Shown here: one piece after another, positions 15,647-23,228 of the stretch
Numbering within the stretch: the stretch's first letter is position 1
Layout of the letters: each line of letters opens with the position of its first letter
Source: DALYJJ01 sp031969915
GTDB lineage: Bacteria; Acidobacteriota; Terriglobia; Bryobacterales; Bryobacteraceae
Direction: 5' to 3'
DNA: 27,379 nt
NCBI GenBank assembly: GCA_031969915.1
Contig: DALYJJ010000085.1
Location: forward strand, 1-27,379
The notes under the pieces: generated by a model
Told to the model about the DNA's origin: nothing
What the model saw: the letters and a program-made list of their open reading frames with translations, nothing else
Database searches by the model: none
Position numbers and translations under genes: made by a program

Positions 15647-16788
15647 AACGCGCTGTGTTGGCAGGACTATTGATCGCCGGCGGCTTCGTCGCCTTCACCA
15701 CCCTGGTTCGGGTGAACCCCTTCCGGATGCTCGAGCCCCTGAAGGTCGGTGTCCCCGTCTGGTCGGGGCCGGACGTGGCGCGTAGCGCGGGCCTGAGCGC
15801 CGACGAGGTCAACAACATCGACATCTACCGCCAGGCGCATGAGGCCACGGTGAATATCACCAGCACCGTGCTCCGCCGCGGCTGGTTCATGGAGATCTAC
15901 CCGGAGCGCGAAACCGGCTCCGGCTTCTTCATCAACGACCAGGGCCTGGTGATCACCAATAACCACGTCGTGTCCGGTTCGAGCGAAGTGCGCGTCACGC
16001 TGCCCGACCGCAGCAGCTATCCCGCCAGCATCCTGGTTCGCGATCCGCAGAATGACCTGGCGCTGCTCAAGGTGGCCCCCAAGAAGCCGTTCAAGTTCCT
16101 CCGGCTGGGCGACTCGGACAAGATCCAGATCGGCCAGAAGGTGCTGGCGATCGGCAACCCCTTCGGCCTGGAAGGCACACTGACCACGGGTATCATCAGC
16201 TCCAGCAACCGCACCATCTCGGACGAGAACGGGCGGGAGTTGGAAGGCATGATCCAGACCGACGCCGCGATCAACCCCGGCAACTCGGGCGGACCGCTGC
16301 TCGATTCGTTGGGCAACGTGATCGGCATCAACACCGCGATTTACGGGCGCGGCGGCAGCATCGGGATCGGCTTCGCGATGCCCGTCAACCGCGCAAAGAC
16401 GATGCTCGACGACTACCAGAGCGGCAAGAAGTACGCCCGGCCGCGGCTCGGCGTCGAGGTCTTGCCCGTGGACGGCGATCTGGCCGAGGCCCTGGGCCTG
16501 CCGCGTACCGGCGGCCTGCTGGTGCAGGGTGTCTCACCCGGCTCGGCGGCGGAAGCGGCCGGACTGCGCGGGCCGCGGCGCGTGGCGGTGGTCGGCGGCT
16601 ATGAGATCGGCGTCGGTGGCGACCTGATTACCGAAGTGGACGGCAAGACCGTGGAGCGGCGCGACGCCATCGCACGGGCGCTTTCGCGCAAGCGGGCGGG
16701 GGACGCGCTGGACTTGACGCTGTTCCGTAACGGGCGCGTGGTGAAGATCACGGTCACGCTCGGCGCGGTGACGGAAGACAGGCTCTAG
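15643..16788 (+). CDS. HtrA/Deg-family serine protease with one PDZ domain
   Basis: A 381-residue S1C protease of the DegP/DegS type, probably periplasmic or tethered by its N-terminal hydrophobic segment (VLAGLLIAGGFVAFTTL, about 5-21). The catalytic triad is visible: His108 in ITNNHVV, Asp138 in QNDLALLKV and Ser215 in NPGNSGGPLL. The conserved VLAIGNPFGLEGTLTTGIIS and GIGFAMPVN are also present. A single PDZ domain occupies about 265-375 (RLGVEVLPVDGDLAEALGL, GDLITEVDGKTVERRDAI). One PDZ and an N-terminal anchor resemble DegS more than the two-PDZ DegP/DegQ. The role is envelope protein quality control or a regulatory cleavage. It overlaps coaE by 4 bp and its stop is 1 bp from the sulfatase start. 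Confidence 0.95.
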   Translation: MKRAVLAGLLIAGGFVAFTTLVRVNPFRMLEPLKVGVPVWSGPDVARSAGLSADEVNNIDIYRQAHEATVNITSTVLRRGWFMEIYPERETGSGFFINDQGLVITNNHVVSGSSEVRVTLPDRSSYPASILVRDPQNDLALLKVAPKKPFKFLRLGDSDKIQIGQKVLAIGNPFGLEGTLTTGIISSSNRTISDENGRELEGMIQTDAAINPGNSGGPLLDSLGNVIGINTAIYGRGGSIGIGFAMPVNRAKTMLDDYQSGKKYARPRLGVEVLPVDGDLAEALGLPRTGGLLVQGVSPGSAAEAAGLRGPRRVAVVGGYEIGVGGDLITEVDGKTVERRDAIARALSRKRAGDALDLTLFRNGRVVKITVTLGAVTEDRL

Positions 16789-16789
16789 C

Positions 16790-18175
16790 GTGAACCGGCG
16801 GCGGTTTCTCACCACGGCGGGCGCCGCGGCGGCGGGTATCGCGGCGGCGCCCGCGATCCTCAAAGGGCAGCGGCGCCCGCCGAACCTGGTTCTGATCTTC
16901 TGCGACGACCTGGGCTACGGCGATCTAAGCTGCTACGGCGGCTCAATTCCCACCCCGCGCATCGATTCGCTCGCGCGCGACGGCGTGCGGTTCACTCATT
17001 TCGTTTCCGCCAATGCGTACTGCTCCCCGTCGCGAGCCGGCCTGCTGACCGGGCGTTATCCGACGCGCGTCAGCGTGCCGCGCGTGCTGGGTCCCAAGGA
17101 CACGGCCGGTCTACCACTCGAAGAAGCCACTCTCGCCGAGTTGCTCAAGCCCGCCGGCTATCGCACCGCGTGCGTCGGCAAATGGCATCTCGGCCATCTG
17201 CCCGCCTACCTTCCTACCGCGCGCGGTTTCGATTCCTACTTCGGCATCCCCTACAGCAACGACATGGACCCGCCGGTGCTCCTGCGCAACACGGAAACCG
17301 TGGAGGCGCGCGCCACCCAGGAGACCCTGACGCAGCGCTACACCGAAGAGGCCGTACGCTTCATCGAGGGCAACGCCGCGAATCCGTTCTTCCTCTACCT
17401 GCCGCACACGTTTCCGCACATTCCGTTGTTCGCTTCCGATCGCTTCCGCGGAAAATCGCCCCACGGGATTTACGGCGACGTGCTCGCCGAACTCGACTGG
17501 TCGACCGGCGTCATCCTCGACACGCTCCGCCGGCGCGGCCTCGACGAGAACACCATGGTGCTGTTCAGCTCCGATAACGGGCCGTGGTATCAGGGCAGCC
17601 CGGGCCGTTTGCGCGGGCGCAAAGGGACCACCTACGAAGGCGGCTTCCGCGTACCCTTCCTCGCGCGCTGGCCCGGCCGCTGGCCCGCCCGGCGGGTGCG
17701 GGAGGGCATCTTCTCGGCGATGGACATCATGCCCACGGTGTGCGCCTACACGGGCGCCGCAAAGCCCAAAGCCCCGCTCGACGGGATCGACGCGCGGGCG
17801 CTGCTCGAAGGCAAGGCGGACGATCTGCCGCGCGATCCGCTGCTCTACTTCGAAAACAACAACCTCCAGTGCGCCCGGTGGAAGCAGTGGAAGCTGCACG
17901 TCGCGCGGCATAACAACGGCGCGTTCATGCCCGCGCCTCCCGGCGGCCGCAGGAGTTTCCTCTTGCCTTCTCCGGAGCTCTACGACGTGGTGCGCGACCC
18001 CGACGAGAGCTACGACGTGGCCGCGCGCCACCCGGAGATCGTCCAGGAACTCCGCGGCCACATGGACCGTCTGATGGCCGGGTTCCCGGAGGTGGTTCGC
18101 CGCCAGTGGGAGGCGGACCAGGCGAATCCCAGCGCACCAGTCAGCACCGGCGCCGTCGCCAGGCCGCGGGCCTAG
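16790..18175 (+). CDS. Tat-exported type I sulfatase (arylsulfatase family)
   Basis: A 461-residue sulfatase. The N-terminus MNRRRFLTTAGAAAAGIAAA is a twin-arginine signal. The metal-binding CDDLGYGDLSCYG (Asp39-Asp40) precedes CSPSRAGLLTGR, the CxPxR site whose Cys78 would be converted to formylglycine. CVGKWHLGHLP, FLYLPHTFPHIPL and VLFSSDNGPWYQGSPGRLRGRKGTTYEGG are the other conserved blocks of sulfatase family S1. It hydrolyses sulfate esters in the periplasm; the substrate (polysaccharide or aryl sulfate) is unknown. The start is a GTG one base after the HtrA stop, so it is translationally coupled. No formylglycine-generating enzyme is encoded in the window; one must exist elsewhere for activity. 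Confidence 0.95.
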   Translation: MNRRRFLTTAGAAAAGIAAAPAILKGQRRPPNLVLIFCDDLGYGDLSCYGGSIPTPRIDSLARDGVRFTHFVSANAYCSPSRAGLLTGRYPTRVSVPRVLGPKDTAGLPLEEATLAELLKPAGYRTACVGKWHLGHLPAYLPTARGFDSYFGIPYSNDMDPPVLLRNTETVEARATQETLTQRYTEEAVRFIEGNAANPFFLYLPHTFPHIPLFASDRFRGKSPHGIYGDVLAELDWSTGVILDTLRRRGLDENTMVLFSSDNGPWYQGSPGRLRGRKGTTYEGGFRVPFLARWPGRWPARRVREGIFSAMDIMPTVCAYTGAAKPKAPLDGIDARALLEGKADDLPRDPLLYFENNNLQCARWKQWKLHVARHNNGAFMPAPPGGRRSFLLPSPELYDVVRDPDESYDVAARHPEIVQELRGHMDRLMAGFPEVVRRQWEADQANPSAPVSTGAVARPRA

Positions 18176-18185
18176 TCACCGGACC

Positions 18186-18632
18186 TCACCAGCCACGCGC
18201 ACCCATCCACGCGACGTAGGCCAGAAGCAGCATCATCGCCAGGGAATTCACGAGTCCCGAAAGCCGATGGAGGCGATCGAAGCGGGGCTTCGCAGGGAGG
18301 CCGGCGTCGCAGGCGCGGTACATCGCCGGTGTCAGCCACTGCCGGCTGGCCACCGCCAGAAGGGTCAGCCCGGCGAACAAGCCGAGCCCCAGCGGCGCCA
18401 TGCCGTACCAGCTCCAGGCCAGGCCGCGCACCAGCGAAACAGCGGCCAGCGCGGCGCCACAGACGATCCCGACGGCATGGTAACGCGGGAAGAGGGCCCG
18501 GACGGCCCGGCCGCCTTCCTGCGCTCCCAGCACGCGGATCAGCGCCGGTGCGATAAAGAAAGAGAAGAACACGATGCTGCCCAGCCACAAGGCTACGGCC
18601 AGCGTCTCGACGATCCTCAGGACGGTGGGCAT
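18186..18632 (-). CDS. DUF4149-like integral membrane protein
   Basis: A 148-residue protein with about four transmembrane helices: LRIVETLAVALWLGSIVFFSFFIAPALI, AVGIVCGAALAAVSLVRG, MAPLGLGLFAGLTLLAVA, and LSGLVNSLAMMLLLAYVAWMG. The layout and the LWLGSIVFFSFFIAPAL and FPRYHAVGIVCG stretches resemble DUF4149 (TMEM205-like) proteins, whose function is unknown. The ATG at 18632 has GAGGAAGAG 2-10 nt upstream, lying inside the opposite gene. Its start codon overlaps the divergent M24 peptidase start codon (shared CATG). It converges with the sulfatase, 10 bp from stop to stop. Confidence 0.8.
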   Translation of the reverse strand: MPTVLRIVETLAVALWLGSIVFFSFFIAPALIRVLGAQEGGRAVRALFPRYHAVGIVCGAALAAVSLVRGLAWSWYGMAPLGLGLFAGLTLLAVASRQWLTPAMYRACDAGLPAKPRFDRLHRLSGLVNSLAMMLLLAYVAWMGARGW

Positions 18633-19986
18633 GTCTCTTCCTCGTTTTCTTGCCGGCGCGGCCGTCTTCACGGCCGCCATCGCGCTGGCGCCGCTGCTGC
18701 GCACGCAAACGCTCACGCCGCCCCCGCTGCGGGAGCAGGCACGCTTGCAGCAGCAGTGGCTGTCTGAGCGGCTGGACCGCCTGCTGCCAGCTTTGATGCG
18801 CAAGCACGGCATCCAGATGTGGGTTGTCATGTGCCGGGAGTACAACGAGGACCCCGTATTCCTGTCGATGGTGTCTCCCACCGTGTTCGCCGCGCGCCGA
18901 CGAACCATCCTCGTCTTCCACGACCGCGGGCCCGAGCAGGGCGTCGAGCGCCTGGCCCTGGGCGGAGGCTCCAACGGCGGCCTTTATACGGTCTACCGCG
19001 ATCCGGAGCTGGAAGGACGGGAACTGTGGGGCGAAGGCCAGTGGGCGTTGCTGCGCAAGCTGATCGACAGCCGCAAGCCCGCCACCATCGGCGTGAACAT
19101 CTCCCACACCCACGCCTTCGCCGACGGCCTCTCCGCCGGCGAGCGCGAGAAACTGGAAGAAGCGCTGGGCGCCGCGCACCGGAAGCGCCTGGTACGGGCC
19201 GAGGGTCTGGCCGTGGACTACATTTCCCTCCGCGTCCCGGGCATGCTGCCGTACTTCCGGAGCATGATGGAATCCGCCCACGCCCTGATCCGCCGCGCGT
19301 TTTCAAACGAGGTGATCACGCCGGGGAAGACCACCAACGAAGACGTGGTCTGGTGGCTCCGCCAGCGGCTCGACGAGATGGGCTACCAAACCTGGTTCCA
19401 GCCCTCCGTGCGCGTGCAGAAGCCAGGCGGGCGGGAGGTGCGCATGCTCGCCGAGGACGCCCCGGTGACGATCGAGCGCGGCGATGTGCTGCACGTCGAC
19501 TTCGGGCTCACCTCCATGCGCCTGAACACCGACACGCAACACATGGGCTACGTCCTCCAGGAGGGAGAGACGGAGCCGCCCGCGGGCGTCCGCAAGGCGC
19601 TGGCGCAGGGCAACCGGCTGCAGGACATCGTGCTCAGCCAGCTCCGGACCGGCCGCACCGGAAACCAGGTGCTGGCCGCGTCGCTCCAGGCGATGAAGGC
19701 CGAAGGCATCAACGGGACGGTCTACTCCCACCCGGTCGGCGACCATGGCCACGGCGCCGGCCCGCTGATCGGCCTCTGGGACCGCCAGGAAGGCGTGCCC
19801 GGACGCGGCGATGTGGCTGTGCTGCCCGATACCTGGTTTTCGATCGAACTCTCTGTACGTACTCCGGTCCCGGAATGGAACGGCAAAGAGCTCTTTGTCG
19901 GACTGGAAGAGGACGCCGCGATCGACGGGGAAGGGCGGGTGACGTGGGTACTCCGCCGTCAAACGGAGTACCACCTCGTCCGTTAA
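18631..19986 (+). CDS. Secreted M24-family metallopeptidase (Xaa-Pro peptidase-like)
   Basis: A 451-residue protein with an N-terminal signal (MSLPRFLAGAAVFTAAIALA). A creatinase-type N domain (RKHGIQMWVVMCREYNEDPVF) is followed by a pita-bread M24 catalytic domain. Candidate dinuclear metal ligands are Asp290 (HVDFG), Asp301 (LNTDTQH), the His block DHGHGAG (about 371-377), Glu406 (WFSIELSV) and Glu426/427 (GLEEDAAI). Proline-directed aminopeptidase or dipeptidase activity in the envelope is inferred; the substrate is not readable. The frame opens at 18574, but the ATG at 18631 gives the signal peptide and has AGGA 8 nt upstream. Start codons overlap head to head with the DUF4149-like gene. 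It ends 2 bp from the convergent Cys-containing small gene. Confidence 0.9.
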   Translation: MSLPRFLAGAAVFTAAIALAPLLRTQTLTPPPLREQARLQQQWLSERLDRLLPALMRKHGIQMWVVMCREYNEDPVFLSMVSPTVFAARRRTILVFHDRGPEQGVERLALGGGSNGGLYTVYRDPELEGRELWGEGQWALLRKLIDSRKPATIGVNISHTHAFADGLSAGEREKLEEALGAAHRKRLVRAEGLAVDYISLRVPGMLPYFRSMMESAHALIRRAFSNEVITPGKTTNEDVVWWLRQRLDEMGYQTWFQPSVRVQKPGGREVRMLAEDAPVTIERGDVLHVDFGLTSMRLNTDTQHMGYVLQEGETEPPAGVRKALAQGNRLQDIVLSQLRTGRTGNQVLAASLQAMKAEGINGTVYSHPVGDHGHGAGPLIGLWDRQEGVPGRGDVAVLPDTWFSIELSVRTPVPEWNGKELFVGLEEDAAIDGEGRVTWVLRRQTEYHLVR

Positions 19987-19988
19987 CT

Positions 19989-20237
19989 CTAGGCAGCAGG
20001 GATCTGGAACAGAGGCGGCTGGACGCACGCCTTCATATACTCGCGCTCGAACAACCGGCTGTTGCGGCGACAGCCGGAGTTGCTGAACATCAAGCCGAAG
20101 ATCTGACGAACCGCGTCCAGATCCATGTTGGGGGTGAGCGAAGCCACCGACCGGGCCCCTGCAAGCAGGCACGATCCGCACTCCAGGTCGAGTGCGCTGC
20201 ACACTGTAGCCGTTTCGTCTTCGTCGCCGTGAGACAT
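19989..20237 (-). CDS. Small cysteine-containing protein of unknown function (82 aa)
   Basis: Not a family I recognise. The 82-residue product begins MSHGDEDETATVC and has five cysteines (13, 20, 23, 56, 71), including a CxxC in LDLECGSCLLAGA. A helical middle (DLDAVRQIFGLMF) and a basic stretch GCRRNSRLFEREYMKAC follow. There is no signal peptide or membrane helix. Metal or Fe-S binding through the CxxC is possible but unproven. The ATG at 20237 is chosen because a near-perfect AAGGAG Shine-Dalgarno lies 5 nt upstream; the open frame extends to 20270 without support. It lies downstream of adk, separated by a 270-bp palindrome-rich gap, and faces the M24 gene. Confidence 0.7.
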   Translation of the reverse strand: MSHGDEDETATVCSALDLECGSCLLAGARSVASLTPNMDLDAVRQIFGLMFSNSGCRRNSRLFEREYMKACVQPPLFQIPAA

Positions 20238-20271
20238 TTGGGCTCCTTCAGGAAACTCCATGTGTATCACG

Positions 20272-20292
20272 CCGTATCCCCACCGAATACGG
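20272..20292. repeat. Inverted repeat upstream of the Cys-protein gene
   Basis: CCGTAT (20272-20277) and ATACGG (20287-20292) are exact complements around a 9-nt loop. The element lies 35-55 bp upstream of the ATG at 20237, where it could be an operator or a leader hairpin. Confidence 0.6.
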
Positions 20293-20322
20293 TGCTAATG
20301 AGTACTAAGGCCCGGTCATGTG

Positions 20323-20340
20323 GGGGGTATCGATACCCCC
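20323..20340. repeat. Perfect 18-bp palindrome
   Basis: GGGGGTATCGATACCCCC reads identically on both strands. A degenerate copy, GGGGGTAGTGATCGCCCCC, lies at 20416-20434. Perfect dyad symmetry without a loop favours a dimeric DNA-binding protein over an RNA hairpin. Confidence 0.7.
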
Positions 20341-20507
20341 ATCGCGCTTAGTGTGTGGAAAACCCCCACAAACTATTGATTCATCAAGCAAGGAGCCACG
20401 CTCACTGCCCCGAATGGGGGTAGTGATCGCCCCCGCACCGCCGCGGCAACCCCGCCGTTCGCGGGCCGGCGCGGTGGGAAGGGTAGTACGTGCAGGCCTA
20501 TGCGCCC

Positions 20508-21191
20508 CTACGAGCCCACCGAGATGAGCACGGGCCCGCTGGGCAGATCGAGCCGCTCCAAAAGCTCCGAGTGAATCTCGGCCGGCGACTGGGAGCCGTC
20601 CACCTTGACCATTCTGGGGCCCCCGTAATACGCCAGAAGCGGCGCGGTGCTCTTGTTGTAGGAGGCCAGCCGATTCACTACCGTTTCTTCGCAATCGTCC
20701 TGCCGGGTCACCAACGCGCAGCCGTCGGAATCGCAACGCTCGGTCACCTCGGGCGGCTGGAACTTCAAGTTGTAGATATGCCCGCAGGAGGGACACTGCC
20801 GCCGCAGGCAGATGCGCTCGATCACCGTGTGGTCCGGCACGTCGATGTGCACGATCTTCGGCGTGGGCAGGTTCCGCTGAGCCAGCAGGCCGTCGAGGAA
20901 CTTCGCCTGCGCCACCGTTCGCGGATAGCCGTCCAGCATGAAGCCCCCCGCGCAGTCGGGCCGTGCGATCCGCCCGGCCACCATCTCATTCACGATCTCG
21001 TCGCCCACCAACCCGCCCGCGAAGGAGATCGCCGCGGCGGTCTTGCCGATCTCCGTGCCCGCCGCCATCTCGGCGCGCAGCATCGCCCCGGTGGAAAGGG
21101 CCGGAATCCCCAGCCGCTTCGTCAGCAAGTCCGCCTGCGTTCCTTTGCCGCTTCCCGGAGGTCCCAACAAGATGAAAATCGAAGCCACCAT
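20508..21191 (-). CDS. adk: Adenylate kinase, zinc-LID type
   Basis: A 227-residue enzyme that interconverts ATP + AMP and 2 ADP. Family marks: the P-loop ILLGPPGSGKGTQADLL at the N-terminus; AMP-site residues in STGAMLRAEMAAGTEIG; GFMLDGYPRTVAQAKFLD; and a long LID with four cysteines in CPSCGHIYNLKFQPPEVTER followed by CDSDGC, then RQDDCEETVVNRL. The Cys pattern implies a structural zinc. The second Cys pair is spaced CX4C rather than the usual CX2C. The ATG at 21191 is chosen for its GAGGTG Shine-Dalgarno and family start; the open frame goes back to 21224. It lies 83 bp downstream of mutL, with an imperfect 12-bp-arm inverted repeat between them. Confidence 0.95.
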   Translation of the reverse strand: MVASIFILLGPPGSGKGTQADLLTKRLGIPALSTGAMLRAEMAAGTEIGKTAAAISFAGGLVGDEIVNEMVAGRIARPDCAGGFMLDGYPRTVAQAKFLDGLLAQRNLPTPKIVHIDVPDHTVIERICLRRQCPSCGHIYNLKFQPPEVTERCDSDGCALVTRQDDCEETVVNRLASYNKSTAPLLAYYGGPRMVKVDGSQSPAEIHSELLERLDLPSGPVLISVGS

Positions 21192-21225
21192 GACACCTCT
21201 TTTCGAGCGTAATCCATACCGCATT

Positions 21226-21255
21226 ATTCAGTCAATCGGGTCTGATTGCCTGAAT
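21226..21255. repeat. 30-bp inverted repeat between mutL and adk
   Basis: ATTCAGTCAATC (21226-21237) and GATTGCCTGAAT (21244-21255) are complementary at 11 of 12 positions around a 6-nt loop. As minus-strand RNA this forms a stem in the mutL-adk spacer without a U tract, so it is more likely an operator, attenuator or processing site than an intrinsic terminator. A shorter perfect palindrome, CCCTCCGGAGGG (21256-21267), abuts it on the mutL side. Confidence 0.65.
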
Positions 21256-21274
21256 CCCTCCGGAGGGGCGCCTG

Positions 21275-23200
21275 TCAGATGCGGTGAAACCCGCGGAGAA
21301 TATCGCGCATGCTGTAGCGCAGCGCTACGGGCCGGCCGTGCGGGCAACTCATCGGGTAGCTGGTCTCTCCCAGCGTCTTGAGCAGCCATTCCATCTTGGT
21401 CCGGTCGAGCGGCGTGTTGATCTTGATCGCCGCCCGGCAGGCGATGGTGGCGGCGATGCCCCGCCGCAGGTCGTCGAGCGAGAGCCGGCGCATCTCGCCT
21501 TCGGCGATTTCGAGGATTTCGAGCACCAGCCGCTCGATTTCCGCGATGGTGACCGAGGCGGGTGCGCCCTTCACCGCGATCGTCCGCGTTCCGAATGGCT
21601 CGGTGTCGAAGCCCGTCTCGTTGAGTTCGCCGGCGATGCGGGCGTATTCGATCTGCTGCGCGGCGGAGAGTTCGAGCAGGATCGGCATCAGCAACTGCTG
21701 GCGCTCCACGCGGCCGGCGGCCCGCTGGGTGAGGGCTTTTTCGAACAGAATCCGTTCGTGCGCCACGTGCTGATCGATGATCCAGAGGCCGTCGCGCCCG
21801 GCGGCGATGACGAAGGAATCGTGCAACTGGCCCAGGGGCCGCAGGTCGCGCAGCTCGTGCATGGAAGCCGGCTCGCCGAGCAGGTGCGCGGGAAAGCCGG
21901 AGTGCGTGTCCGGGATCTTGAGCCGGGGTGCGCCGGCGGGCAAGGCCGCGGGGGCGGGCGCGGGCTCGGGCGGATCGTCGAACACCAGCCTCGGCGCGGG
22001 GCCCGGCGGACCGGCCAGCACGAACGTCGGGACCTCCCCGGCCGGCGGCGGTTCACCGATCCTGGCGTCCTCCAGCCGCTGCGTGAACTCGGAATAGGGC
22101 AGGCGGGCGGCCGGCTGCTCCACCAGCAGCGGTGAGGTGGCGGGCATGGGCATCGACGAGACAGGGCGTGACTGCATCAGGGCCTCGCGCAACGCGTCCC
22201 GCACGAAATCGTGAACCACGCTCGACGAGCGGAACCGTACTTCGGTCTTCGAGGGATGCACGTTGACGTCGACCTCGCCGGCGTCGCAATCGACAAACAA
22301 CAAGGCGAACGGGTAGGTTCCCGGCGGGACCAGGTTGTGATAGGCCGACGTGAGCGCGTGCAGCAGCAGGCGGTCGCGGATCAGGCGCCCGTTGACGAAC
22401 AGGAAGATCGAATTGCGGTTCAGCTTCTGCACCTGGGGGCGCGAAACGAAGCCGCGCAACAGGAAGACCTTGGCTGCCTCTTCGGGGTCGTCTCCGGGGC
22501 CCACCGCGAGTTCCCGCTCCCGTGCGCCGATGTCGATCAGGTCGTCAAGCACCCGCGAGCCGAAGACCTGGAATACCCGCTCGCGGATCTGCTCCACAGG
22601 CGTCACGTCGAGCAGCGTTTTGGCGCCGTCGCGGAGTTGAAAGGCTTTGTCCGGATGGGCGAGGCTGTAGTGCGTGACGAGCGAGGCGATGTGCGCCAGT
22701 TCGGTCTGTTCGGAACGGAGAAACTTCTTCCGCGCCGGCACGTTGTAGAACAGGTCGCGCACGGTGATCGTCGTGCCGCCGGCGTGGGCCGCCTCCTCAC
22801 ACCGCAGCAGCTTGCCTCCCGCGATTTCAACCACCGCGCCGGCCTGCTCCTCGCGCGCCCGGGTTTCGAGCGTCAGCCGGGAGACGGAGGCGATCGAAGG
22901 CAACGCTTCGCCGCGGAAGCCGAGCGTGGCGATGGCGAGCAGGTCCTTGACGTCGGACAGCTTGCTGGTGGCGTGGCGCTCAAAGGCAAGCAACGCGTCG
23001 TCGCGCAGCATTCCGCAACCGTTGTCGGCGATCCGAATCAGGCGGCGTCCGCCGGTTTCCACGTCCACCCGTATGTCCGTGGCCCCGGCGTCGAGCGAGT
23101 TCTCGAGGAGTTCCTTAACGACGGAAGCGGGCCGCTCCACCACCTCTCCGGCAGCGATCTTGTTGGCAACCGTGTCGGAGAGGATGCGAATGCGGCCCAC
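21275..23200 (-). CDS. mutL: DNA mismatch repair protein MutL
   Basis: A 641-residue MutL, the ATPase that links MutS mismatch recognition to strand incision. The N-terminal GHKL ATPase is complete: VKELLENSLDAGATDI (motif I), IADNGCGM (II), TLGFRGEALPSIASVSRL (III), and GTTITVRDLFYNVPARKKFL. A proline-rich linker (about 340-435) leads to the dimerisation and endonuclease domain. That domain contains IIDQHVAHERILFEK, which corresponds to the DQHA(X)2E(X)4E metal site with Ala replaced by Val. It also has IACRAAIK and SCPHGRPVALRYSM. It is therefore probably the nicking type of MutL found in organisms without MutH. The start is GTG (23200) with AAGG just upstream. The first codons and the upstream tolC end are duplicated 372 bp away. 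Confidence 0.96.
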   Translation of the reverse strand: MGRIRILSDTVANKIAAGEVVERPASVVKELLENSLDAGATDIRVDVETGGRRLIRIADNGCGMLRDDALLAFERHATSKLSDVKDLLAIATLGFRGEALPSIASVSRLTLETRAREEQAGAVVEIAGGKLLRCEEAAHAGGTTITVRDLFYNVPARKKFLRSEQTELAHIASLVTHYSLAHPDKAFQLRDGAKTLLDVTPVEQIRERVFQVFGSRVLDDLIDIGARERELAVGPGDDPEEAAKVFLLRGFVSRPQVQKLNRNSIFLFVNGRLIRDRLLLHALTSAYHNLVPPGTYPFALLFVDCDAGEVDVNVHPSKTEVRFRSSSVVHDFVRDALREALMQSRPVSSMPMPATSPLLVEQPAARLPYSEFTQRLEDARIGEPPPAGEVPTFVLAGPPGPAPRLVFDDPPEPAPAPAALPAGAPRLKIPDTHSGFPAHLLGEPASMHELRDLRPLGQLHDSFVIAAGRDGLWIIDQHVAHERILFEKALTQRAAGRVERQQLLMPILLELSAAQQIEYARIAGELNETGFDTEPFGTRTIAVKGAPASVTIAEIERLVLEILEIAEGEMRRLSLDDLRRGIAATIACRAAIKINTPLDRTKMEWLLKTLGETSYPMSCPHGRPVALRYSMRDILRGFHRI

Positions 23201-23228
23201 GCCTTACTTTTCTAGCACGATGTTCCGC
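23175..23228. repeat. Direct repeat copy 1 (mutL-proximal)
   Basis: These 54 bp are identical to 23547-23600. This copy holds the functional mutL start region (GTG at 23200 and upstream AAGG) plus a non-functional copy of the last codons of tolC. Similarity extends to 23163 if a 3-bp indel is allowed. Confidence 0.97.

Larger units (their letters stand above)
20238..20507. other. 270-bp intergenic region with a cluster of G5/C5 inverted repeats
   Basis: No convincing coding frame is present. The region holds an inverted repeat at 20272-20292, a perfect 18-bp palindrome at 20323-20340, a small stem TGTGG/CCACA at 20354-20370, and a degenerate relative of the palindrome at 20416-20434. It separates adk from the Cys-protein gene, both on the minus strand, and presumably contains the promoter of the latter. 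Confidence 0.6.

Noticed and set aside
16790..18175. Sulfatase with its own activating enzyme in the operon
   Set aside because: No formylglycine-generating or anaerobic sulfatase-maturating enzyme is encoded nearby; the neighbours are an HtrA protease and a DUF4149-like protein.
19989..20237. RiPP precursor interpretation of the Cys-containing small protein
   Set aside because: No leader/core boundary, no modification enzyme and no transporter next to it; five scattered cysteines alone do not support it.
20318..20527. 69-residue plus-strand frame in the palindromic intergenic region
   Set aside because: Pro/Arg/Ser-rich, no Shine-Dalgarno, and it runs across the perfect palindromes and the adk 3' end.
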